A stretch of 59,852 nucleotides of DNA from Leifsonia aquatica H1aii (GTDB lineage Bacteria; Actinomycetota; Actinomycetes; Actinomycetales; Microbacteriaceae): contig NZ_AYMR01000016.1 of assembly GCF_000633535.1 (NCBI RefSeq), positions 1 through 59,852 on the forward strand, in the 5' to 3' direction. The notes below the pieces were generated by a model. The model did no database searches, was not told the origin of the DNA, and was given only the letters and a program-made list of their open reading frames with translations. The translations under genes and the position numbers were made by a program. Shown here in pieces: positions 31,470-39,910 of the stretch. How positions within the stretch are numbered: the first letter of the stretch is position 1; every line of letters begins with the position of its first letter.

Positions 31470-34400
31470 ATGGGCTGGAACAACCCGCCGATCCCGTGGG
31501 CCGAGTTCGAGCGGCGGCTCTCCGGCCGCCGCACCGGCGAGCAGGCGGTCGAGCGGCCCTCCTCGCGCAAGCGGCAGAAGTACGTGCCGCAGCCCATCCC
31601 GGAGGAGCCGGAGACCGGACACGTCCCCTACGCCGAGCTGCACGCCCACAGCAACTTCAGCTTCCTCGACGGCGCGAGCTCCCCGGAGGAGCTGCTGGAG
31701 GAGGCGACCCGGCTGCGCCTGCACGGCCTCGCCCTGACCGATCACGACGGCCTCTACGGCGTCGTGCACCTGGCCGAGGCCGCTGAGGCGTACGAACGGG
31801 TCACGACCGTCTTCGGCGCCGAGCTCTCGCTCACCCTGAGCCGGCCGCAGAACGGCGAGGCCGATCCCGAGGGCAGCCACCTGGTCGTGCTCGCCCGCCG
31901 GCAGGAGGGCTACCACCGCCTCGCCGCCGCGATCACGGCCGGGCAGCTCGCGGGCGGCGAGAAGGGGCGCCCCGTCTATCGCCTGCCCGAGCTGGCCGAG
32001 CAAGCCGCGGGCGAGTGGATGGTGCTGACCGGCTGCCGCAAGGGCGACGTGCGCCTGGCGCTGGCCGAGCAGGGCGAGCGCGCCGCCGAGCACGAGGTCG
32101 CCCGGCTGGCGGAGCTGTTCGGCCGCGACAACGTCCTGGTCGAGCTGATCGACCAGGGCAACCCCCACGACACGACCGATAACGACGCGCTGGCGCGGAT
32201 CGCCGACCGGCTCGGTCTGCCCGTGGTGGCGACCAACAACGTCCACTACGCCTCCCCGGCGCAGTATCCGCTGGCGACCGCGGTATCGGCCGTGCGCGCC
32301 CGGCGCAGCCTGGACGAGATGGACGGCTGGCTGCCCGCCTCCGCCGCCGCCCACCTGCGCAGCGGGCGCGAGATGGCTGCCCGGTTCGCGCGGTACCCGG
32401 GCGCGGTGGAGCGCACGGTGGAGGTGGCGGACGACCTCTCCTTCCGGTTGCGCAGCGCCCGTCCGCGACTGCCCAAGCAGGAGGTCCCGGAGGGGCACAC
32501 CCCGATGAGCTGGCTGCGTGAGCTGACCTGGCGCGGCGCCGCCGAGCGCTACCCCGACCTCGACGCGCACCCCGAGAAGCGGAAGCGCATCGAGCGCGAG
32601 CTCGACGTGATCGAGGCCAAGGACTTCCCCGGCTACTTCCTGATCGTGCACGACATCGTGCGGTTCGCCCGCAGTCAGGGCATCCTCTGCCAGGGTCGCG
32701 GGTCGGCGGCGAACTCGGCGGTCGTCTATCTTCTCGGGATCACCGCGGTCGACTCGATCAAGTACGGCCTGCCGTTCGAGCGCTTCCTCTCCAGCATGCG
32801 CGAGGAGGAGCCCGACATCGACGTGGACTTCGACTCCGACCGCCGCGAGGAGGTCATCCAGTACGTCTACGCGAAGTACGGCCGGCACAATGCGGCGCAG
32901 GTCGCCAACGTGATCACCTACCGGCCCAAGAACGCGGTGCGCGACATGGCGAAGGCGCTCGGCCACTCCACCGGCCAGCAGGACGCCTGGAGCAAGCAGA
33001 TCGACTCCTGGTCGCACGTCGAGGCCACCGACGATCACGACATCCCGGACGCGGTGGTGGAGCTGGCGCAGCAGGTGCTGAAGTTCCCGCGGCACCTGGG
33101 CATCCACTCGGGCGGCATGGTGCTCACCGACCGGCCCGTCGGCGAGGTGTGCCCGATCGAGCACGCCCGCATGGAGGGGCGCACGGTGCTGCAGTGGGAC
33201 AAGGACGACTGCGCGTGGATGGGCCTGGTCAAGTTCGACCTGCTCGGGCTCGGGATGCTGAGCGCGCTCGACTACTCGATGCGCGCGATCGCGTCGGCGC
33301 TCGGTGAGCAGTGGACGCTGGAGACCATCCCCAAGGAGGAGCAGGGCGTGTACGACATGCTCTGCCGCGCCGACTCCATCGGCGTCTTCCAGGTGGAGAG
33401 CCGGGCGCAGATCGGCACGCTGCCCCGGCTGCGGCCCCGCTCCTTCTACGACCTCGTCATCGAGATCGCGCTCATCCGCCCCGGCCCGATCCAGGGCGGG
33501 GCGGTGCACCCGTACATCCGCCGCAAGCTCGGCCAGGAGCAGGTGACCTACCTGCATCCCGCCCTCGAACCGGTGCTGGAGCGCACGCTGGGGGTGCCGC
33601 TGTTCCAGGAGCAGCTGATGCAGATGGCGGTCGCGGTGGGCGACTGCACCGCGGAGGACGCCGACCTGCTGCGCCGGGCGATGGGCTCCAAGCGCGGGGT
33701 GGAGAAGATCGGGGCCCTGCGCGAGAAGCTGTACACGGGGATGGCGCACAACGGCATCACCGGCGACGACGCCGACGCGATCTACGCGAAGATCGAAGCG
33801 TTCGCGAACTTCGGCTTCGCCGAGAGCCACGCGATCAGCTTCGCGCTGCTGGTCTACGTCAGCTCGTGGATGAAGCTGCACTACCCCGGCGCGTTCCTCG
33901 CCGCCCTGCTGCGCGCGCAGCCGATGGGGTTCTACTCGCCACGCACCCTCACCGCCGACGCCCGCCGGCACGGGGTCGTGGTGCAGCGGCCCGACATCCA
34001 GCGCTCCGGCGTGTTCCCCGTGCTGGAACCGCTCGACGGGGACCGGCCCGGGCCGACCGGGATGGACCCGTGCCGGGTCGAGGAGCAGCCTCCCATCGAC
34101 CCGTTCGACCCGGCCGTCCCGCTCGACTACGCAGCGCATCGCCGCGACGCCGGCCACGCCGTGCGGCTGGGCCTCGCCGGAGTGACCTCCATCGGCGAGA
34201 AGCTGGCCGAGCGCATCGTCGCCGAGCGGGAGGCCCAGGGCGCCTACCGCGACCTCGCCGACCTCTCGCGCCGCGTCGGCCTGACGGTCGCGCAGCTGGA
34301 GGCGCTCGCCTCCGCCGGTGCGTTCGAGGGCTTCGGCCTCGACCGCCGCCAGGCGATCTGGGAGGCCGGCAACGCCGCGCAGGACCGCCCCGAGTTCCTG

Positions 34401-34859
34401 CCGGGCACCGCGATCACCGTGCAGCCTCCCCTGCTGCCGCTGCTGAGCCCGGCCGAGCAGCTGGCGAGCGACCTGTGGGCGACCGGCATCTCGACCGACG
34501 ACCACCCGATCCGCTTCCTGCGTCCGGCCCTCGCCGCCCGGGGCGTGCGCACGGCCGAGATGCTGGCGACGTCGGAGTCGGGACGCCGGATCGAGGTCGG
34601 CGGCGTGGTCACCCACCGGCAGCGCCCCGCGACGGCGGCCGGGGTCACCTTCCTCAACCTGGAGGACGAGACCGGGCTGGTGAACGTGGTCTGCCCCGTC
34701 GGGGTCTGGAACCGCTACCGGCGGGTGGCCCGGCAGGCGCCGGCGATGATCGTGCGCGGCATCCTGGAGCGCAGCGAGGAGGGCGTGGTCAATGTGATCG
34801 CCGATCGGCTGGAGCCGCTGCAGACCGGTGTGCGCACCGCCTCCCGCGACTTCCGCTGA
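31470..34859 (+). CDS. dnaE2: Error-prone DNA polymerase III alpha subunit DnaE2
   Basis: 1129 residues from ATG 31470, with AAGAGGGG 9-17 nt upstream; longer starts give only Arg-rich sequence. An N-terminal PHP domain (AELHAHSNFSFLDGASS) is followed by the polymerase palm with the acidic PDIDVDFDSDRREEV, fingers, helix-hairpin-helix (TSIGEKLAERIVAERE) and an OB-fold (VGGVVTHRQRPATAAGV). It is the catalytic subunit of the ImuA'-ImuB-DnaE2 mutasome, making damage-induced mutations. It lies 167 bp after imuB, across a strong hairpin, with no LexA box of its own. Confidence 0.93.
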   Translation: MGWNNPPIPWAEFERRLSGRRTGEQAVERPSSRKRQKYVPQPIPEEPETGHVPYAELHAHSNFSFLDGASSPEELLEEATRLRLHGLALTDHDGLYGVVHLAEAAEAYERVTTVFGAELSLTLSRPQNGEADPEGSHLVVLARRQEGYHRLAAAITAGQLAGGEKGRPVYRLPELAEQAAGEWMVLTGCRKGDVRLALAEQGERAAEHEVARLAELFGRDNVLVELIDQGNPHDTTDNDALARIADRLGLPVVATNNVHYASPAQYPLATAVSAVRARRSLDEMDGWLPASAAAHLRSGREMAARFARYPGAVERTVEVADDLSFRLRSARPRLPKQEVPEGHTPMSWLRELTWRGAAERYPDLDAHPEKRKRIERELDVIEAKDFPGYFLIVHDIVRFARSQGILCQGRGSAANSAVVYLLGITAVDSIKYGLPFERFLSSMREEEPDIDVDFDSDRREEVIQYVYAKYGRHNAAQVANVITYRPKNAVRDMAKALGHSTGQQDAWSKQIDSWSHVEATDDHDIPDAVVELAQQVLKFPRHLGIHSGGMVLTDRPVGEVCPIEHARMEGRTVLQWDKDDCAWMGLVKFDLLGLGMLSALDYSMRAIASALGEQWTLETIPKEEQGVYDMLCRADSIGVFQVESRAQIGTLPRLRPRSFYDLVIEIALIRPGPIQGGAVHPYIRRKLGQEQVTYLHPALEPVLERTLGVPLFQEQLMQMAVAVGDCTAEDADLLRRAMGSKRGVEKIGALREKLYTGMAHNGITGDDADAIYAKIEAFANFGFAESHAISFALLVYVSSWMKLHYPGAFLAALLRAQPMGFYSPRTLTADARRHGVVVQRPDIQRSGVFPVLEPLDGDRPGPTGMDPCRVEEQPPIDPFDPAVPLDYAAHRRDAGHAVRLGLAGVTSIGEKLAERIVAEREAQGAYRDLADLSRRVGLTVAQLEALASAGAFEGFGLDRRQAIWEAGNAAQDRPEFLPGTAITVQPPLLPLLSPAEQLASDLWATGISTDDHPIRFLRPALAARGVRTAEMLATSESGRRIEVGGVVTHRQRPATAAGVTFLNLEDETGLVNVVCPVGVWNRYRRVARQAPAMIVRGILERSEEGVVNVIADRLEPLQTGVRTASRDFR

Positions 34860-34883
34860 GGCGGCGGAGCCCGAGCGCCGGCG

Positions 34884-35609
34884 TCAGACCACGCCGGTCG
34901 TCCCGAGCAGCGCCCCGATCGCGAACGTCGCCGCCAGGGCGAGCGCCCCGCCGATCACGACCCGCAGGATCGCCCGGCCGCGCGGGCTGCCGCCGATCCA
35001 CGCGGCCACGTACCCGGTGATCGCCAGTGCCACCAGGACGACCACGAAGGTCACCGGGATGCGCGCCGCGTCCGGCAGGAGGATCGTCAGCAGCGGCAGG
35101 ATGCCGCCGATCGTGAACGCGACCGCCGAGGCGAGCGCGGCGTGCCACGGGCTGACCACGTCGTCCTGGTCGAGCCCGAGCTCGACGGAGAGGTGGGCGG
35201 AGAGCGCGTCGCGCTCCGTGAGCTCCAGCGCCACCTGGCGCGCGGTCTCGGGGCGCAGCCCCTTCGCCTCGTAGAGGCCGGTCAGCTCCTCGAGCTCCTC
35301 CTCGGGCATCTCCGCCAGCTCCCGCCGCTCCTTCGCGATGAGCGCATGCTCGCTGTCCCGCTGACTGCTGACCGAGACGTACTCCCCCAGCGCCATGGAG
35401 ATCGCGCCACCGACCAGCGCGGCGATGCCGGCGGTCAGGATCGCCGGGGTCTCCGGGGTCGCCCCCGCCACGCCCACGACGACCGCGGCGACGGAGACGA
35501 TGCCGTCGTTCGCGCCGAGGACCCCTGCCCGCAGCCAGTTCAGCCGCTGGGCCAGGCCCTCGCGGTGCGGTTCGTCGGGGTGCTGCCCGGGAGTGGATGC
35601 GGTCGCCAT
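34884..35609 (-). CDS. VIT1/CCC1 family iron or manganese transporter
   Basis: 241 residues from ATG 35609. LRAGVLGANDGIVSVAAVVVGV (helix 1, conserved Asp), about five membrane helices and the charged cytoplasmic helical segment (about 95-145, with the acidic-rich SEHALIAKERRELAEMPEEE) match VIT1. No ferritin-like domain is present, unlike the paralogue at 25985. It should move ferrous iron or manganese out of the cytoplasm. No ribosome site; TATGCT 6 nt upstream gives a probable leaderless mRNA. It is convergent with dnaE2. Confidence 0.87.
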   Translation of the reverse strand: MATASTPGQHPDEPHREGLAQRLNWLRAGVLGANDGIVSVAAVVVGVAGATPETPAILTAGIAALVGGAISMALGEYVSVSSQRDSEHALIAKERRELAEMPEEELEELTGLYEAKGLRPETARQVALELTERDALSAHLSVELGLDQDDVVSPWHAALASAVAFTIGGILPLLTILLPDAARIPVTFVVVLVALAITGYVAAWIGGSPRGRAILRVVIGGALALAATFAIGALLGTTGVV

Positions 35610-35615
35610 GGCACC

Positions 35616-35621
35616 AGCATA
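35616..35621 (-). promoter_or_regulatory. -10 box for the VIT1 gene
   Basis: TATGCT on the minus strand ends 6 nt before ATG 35609. Confidence 0.45.
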
Positions 35622-35683
35622 GGAAGTGAGCGGCCCTTCCGGGGTGCATCCGGTTCGCGCCGGCCCGCGCGGAACGGTTCCCT

Positions 35684-37095
<1,412 letters not shown>

Positions 37096-37118
37096 CGCAG
37101 CGTCTCCCTCGCGACCCG

Positions 37119-37151
37119 ACGGCTCGGCCGGCTCAGTGCCGGCCGAGCCGT
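37119..37151. terminator. Bidirectional terminator after gdhA
   Basis: ACGGCTCGGCCGG and CCGGCCGAGCCGT pair perfectly (13 bp, 7-nt loop), followed by TTT. The stop codon of the leftward helicase gene (37133-37135) sits in the loop, so its last codons are part of the stem. Confidence 0.8.
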
Positions 37152-39007
37152 TTGCGCAGGTACTCGATGCGCGCCTGCAGCTGCGAGACGCTCGCCTGGG
37201 CGACCGCGGGACCACCGCAGACCCGGCGCAGCTCGGCGTGGATGAGACCGTGCGGCTCCCCCGAGTTCTTCGAGTAGAGCCCGACCAGGCTGTTCAGCAG
37301 CTGCCGCTGCTCTTTGAGCGTGCGGTGCAGCGGCGCCGGAGGGTGCCCCTCCGCCTGCGCCGGACGCGATGACGACCGCCGCGCCTGCCGCTGCTGGCGC
37401 TGCAGCAGCAGCTCGTGCACCTGATCGGGCTCCAGGATCCCCGGCAGGCCGATGAAGTCGTGCTCCTCGTCGGTGCCGGGCACGGCGTAGCTGCCGAACT
37501 CCTTGCCGTCGAAGACCACCCGGTCGAAATTGGCCTCCGAGCCGAGCGCCTCGAAGGCGAACTCCTCGGTCAGCGCCTCCGAGGCCCGCTCCTCGCGGTT
37601 CGCCTCGGCCATCATCGCGTCCTCGGGGTTCCACAGGTCCCCCTCGGCGTTCTCGTCGGTGGGCCGGTCGAGCGCGTGGTCGCGCTCGAGTTCGAGGGCG
37701 TTCGCGAGAGACATCAGCATCGGCACGTTCGGCAGGAACACCGAGGCGGTCTCGCCGCGACGGCGGGCCCGCACGAAGCGGCCGATCGCCTGCGCGAAGA
37801 ACAACGGGGTGGAGGCGCTGGTCGCGTAGACGCCGACCGCGAGCCGGGGCACGTCCACGCCCTCCGACACCATGCGCACGGCCACCATCCAGCGCGAGTC
37901 GCCCTTCGAGAACTCCTCGATCCGGTCGCTCGCCTCCTTCTCGTCGGAGAGCACGACCGTCACCGCCTCGCCGGTGATCTGCTGCAGGATGTCCGCGTAG
38001 GCCCGGGCCGTGTAGTGATCGGTGGCGATCACCAGTCCCCCGGCGTCCGGGATGGCGCCGCGCACCTCGGTCAGCCGCCGGTCGGCCGCGCTGAGCACCG
38101 CCGGGATCCACTCCCCCTTCGGGTCGAGGGCGGTGCGCCAGGCCTGCGACGTGATGTCCTTGGTGTTGCCCTCGCCGAGCCGCGCCTCCATCTCGTCGCC
38201 GGTCTTGGTGCGCCAGCGCATGTGCCCGGCGTAGACCATGAAGATGACCGGGCGCACGACTCCGTCGGAGAGGGCGCGTCCATAGCCGTAGTTGTAGTCG
38301 GTGAGCGACGTGCGGATGCCCTGCCGGTCCGGCAGGTAGGTGACGAACGGGATCGGCGCGGTGTCCGATCGGAACGGGGTCCCCGTCAGCGAGAGCCGCC
38401 GCGTGGCACGCTCGAACGCGTCGCGGATGCCGTCGCCCCAGCTGAGCGCGTCGCCGCCGTGATGCACCTCGTCGAGGATCACGAGGGTGCGGTCGGCCTC
38501 GGTGATGTCCTTGTGCAGGCTCGGCCGCATCGCGACCTGAGCGTAGGTCACCGCGACGCCCTTGTAGTGCCGCGCGTAGCGGCCGTCGGCGTTCTTGAAA
38601 TCGGGGTCCAGGTTGAGCCCGACGCGGGAGGCGGCCTCCGCCCACTGCCGTTTGAGGTGCTCCGTCGGCGCGACCACGGTCACCCGGTCGATGGTGCGAC
38701 GGGAGAGCAGCTCGGTCGCGAGCCGGAGCGCGAACGTGGTCTTGCCTGCCCCGGGCGTCGCCGCGGCGAGGAAGTCGCGCGGCTCGGTGCGGAAGTACGC
38801 GTCGAGCGCCTCCGCCTGCCAGGCCCGGAGCTTTCCGGCCGTCCCCCAGGCCGCCCGCTCGGGGAACGAGGGCGACAGGTGCTCGGCCGCGAAGCTGCCC
38901 GCGTGGGCCCCTCCCGCCGGCGCGGAATCGTCGTCCGCCTGCACGAGGGTGGCCGAGGGCTCGGCGTCCGGGTCGAAGCCGGGGAGGGGCGCTGCTGTCG
39001 TTTCCAC
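37133..39007 (-). CDS. DEAD/DEAH-box (RadD-like) superfamily 2 helicase
   Basis: 624 residues. GTG 39007 is chosen because a TAGATT -10 box ends 8 nt upstream; TTG 39016 overlaps that box. Motifs: AATPGAGKTTFAL (Walker A), VVAPTEHLKRQW (Ia), ILDEVHH (DEVH), SLTGTPFRSD (III), and MVSEGVDVPRLAVGVYA...FFAQAIGRFVRAR (V, VI), so the engine is complete. A long charged region and a C-terminal coiled segment (EQRQLLNSLVGLYSKNSGEP) follow. RadD and related helicases act in DNA repair, but this assignment rests on motifs only. It is divergent from the SGNH hydrolase gene. Confidence 0.85.
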   Translation of the reverse strand: METTAAPLPGFDPDAEPSATLVQADDDSAPAGGAHAGSFAAEHLSPSFPERAAWGTAGKLRAWQAEALDAYFRTEPRDFLAAATPGAGKTTFALRLATELLSRRTIDRVTVVAPTEHLKRQWAEAASRVGLNLDPDFKNADGRYARHYKGVAVTYAQVAMRPSLHKDITEADRTLVILDEVHHGGDALSWGDGIRDAFERATRRLSLTGTPFRSDTAPIPFVTYLPDRQGIRTSLTDYNYGYGRALSDGVVRPVIFMVYAGHMRWRTKTGDEMEARLGEGNTKDITSQAWRTALDPKGEWIPAVLSAADRRLTEVRGAIPDAGGLVIATDHYTARAYADILQQITGEAVTVVLSDEKEASDRIEEFSKGDSRWMVAVRMVSEGVDVPRLAVGVYATSASTPLFFAQAIGRFVRARRRGETASVFLPNVPMLMSLANALELERDHALDRPTDENAEGDLWNPEDAMMAEANREERASEALTEEFAFEALGSEANFDRVVFDGKEFGSYAVPGTDEEHDFIGLPGILEPDQVHELLLQRQQRQARRSSSRPAQAEGHPPAPLHRTLKEQRQLLNSLVGLYSKNSGEPHGLIHAELRRVCGGPAVAQASVSQLQARIEYLRKRLGRH

Positions 39008-39015
39008 TTGGATCA

Positions 39016-39021
39016 AATCTA
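39016..39021 (-). promoter_or_regulatory. -10 box for the helicase gene
   Basis: TAGATT on the minus strand ends 8 nt before the GTG at 39007, so a leaderless transcript is likely. Confidence 0.45.
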
Positions 39022-39065
39022 CCGGCTCGGTCCGACATCCGCCTGGACGCGGGCGCGACCGGATG

Positions 39066-39071
39066 CAGAAT
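39066..39071 (+). promoter_or_regulatory. -10-like box for the SGNH hydrolase gene
   Basis: CAGAAT ends 6 nt before ATG 39078. The bases between (GGAGGA) also look like a ribosome site but are too close to the start to be optimal, so leaderless start is an alternative. Confidence 0.4.
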
Positions 39072-39077
39072 GGAGGA

Positions 39078-39869
39078 ATGGTCGAAGCGCAGCATCCCTG
39101 GTCCCGCTACGTCGCCCTGGGCGACTCGTTCACAGAGGGCATCGGCGACCCCGAGCCGGCCAGCCCCGGCGGCCACCGCGGCTGGGCCGACCGTGTCGCC
39201 GAGGTGCTGAGCAGCCAGACAGACGACTTCGCCTACGCCAACCTCGCCGTCCGCGGCAAGCTGATCAAGCAGATCCTCGACGACCAGGTGGAGCCCGCCC
39301 TCGCCCTGCGTCCCGACCTGATCACGATCTCCGCCGGCGGCAACGACGTCATCCGGCCGGGCACGGACCCCGACCAGATCGCGGCCCTGTTCGACGAGGC
39401 CGTCGCACGGCTGAGCCGGGACGGCGCGACCATCGTCGTCTTCACCGGCGTCGACGTCGGCTTCTCCCCCGTCTTCCGCGGCATCCGCGGCAAGGTCGCG
39501 ATCTACAACGAGAACGTGCGAAGGATCGCCGCGAAGTACGACTGCATCGTCGCCGATCAGTGGGCGCTCACCGAGATCCAGGACCAGCGGATGTGGGCCC
39601 CCGACCGCCTCCACCTCGCCCCGCTGGGCCACCACACCGTCGCGCGGATGGTGCTGGCCGCCCTCAACGTCGACAACGACCTGCAGCCGCTCGACCCCGA
39701 GCCCCTGCCCGCACGCACCTGGCGGCAGGCCCGCGCGGAGGACCTGTCCTGGGCGCGCGAGTACCTGGTGCCGTGGGTGGTGCGGCGGATCCGCCACCAG
39801 TCCTCCGGCGACCACGTGCTGCCGAAGCGCCCGGAGGCCGGCCCCTTCCTCATCCGCACGGAGGAGTGA
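39078..39869 (+). CDS. SGNH/GDSL-type hydrolase
   Basis: 263 residues. Block I ALGDSFTEGIGD puts the nucleophile at Ser17; block II (LAVRGK with Gly), block III (ISAGGNDVI with Asn) and block V (APDRLHLAPLGHH with Asp and His) are all in place, so the four SGNH blocks and triad are intact. No signal peptide, so a cytoplasmic esterase or lipase of unknown substrate. It is common in actinobacteria. It is followed after 41 bp by the STAND NTPase gene but there is no sign they share a transcript. Confidence 0.88.
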   Translation: MVEAQHPWSRYVALGDSFTEGIGDPEPASPGGHRGWADRVAEVLSSQTDDFAYANLAVRGKLIKQILDDQVEPALALRPDLITISAGGNDVIRPGTDPDQIAALFDEAVARLSRDGATIVVFTGVDVGFSPVFRGIRGKVAIYNENVRRIAAKYDCIVADQWALTEIQDQRMWAPDRLHLAPLGHHTVARMVLAALNVDNDLQPLDPEPLPARTWRQARAEDLSWAREYLVPWVVRRIRHQSSGDHVLPKRPEAGPFLIRTEE

Positions 39870-39891
39870 GGGCGCGCCCGGTCCGCCGCCG

Positions 39892-39903
39892 CTCATCGAT
39901 GAG
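39892..39903. promoter_or_regulatory. Perfect 12-bp palindrome before the STAND gene
   Basis: CTCATCGATGAG is fully self-complementary and lies 8-19 bp upstream of the ATG at 39911, in the right place for an operator. The nearby protein has an HTH-like N-terminus, so autoregulation is possible. Confidence 0.35.
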
Positions 39904-39910
39904 GAGCCCG

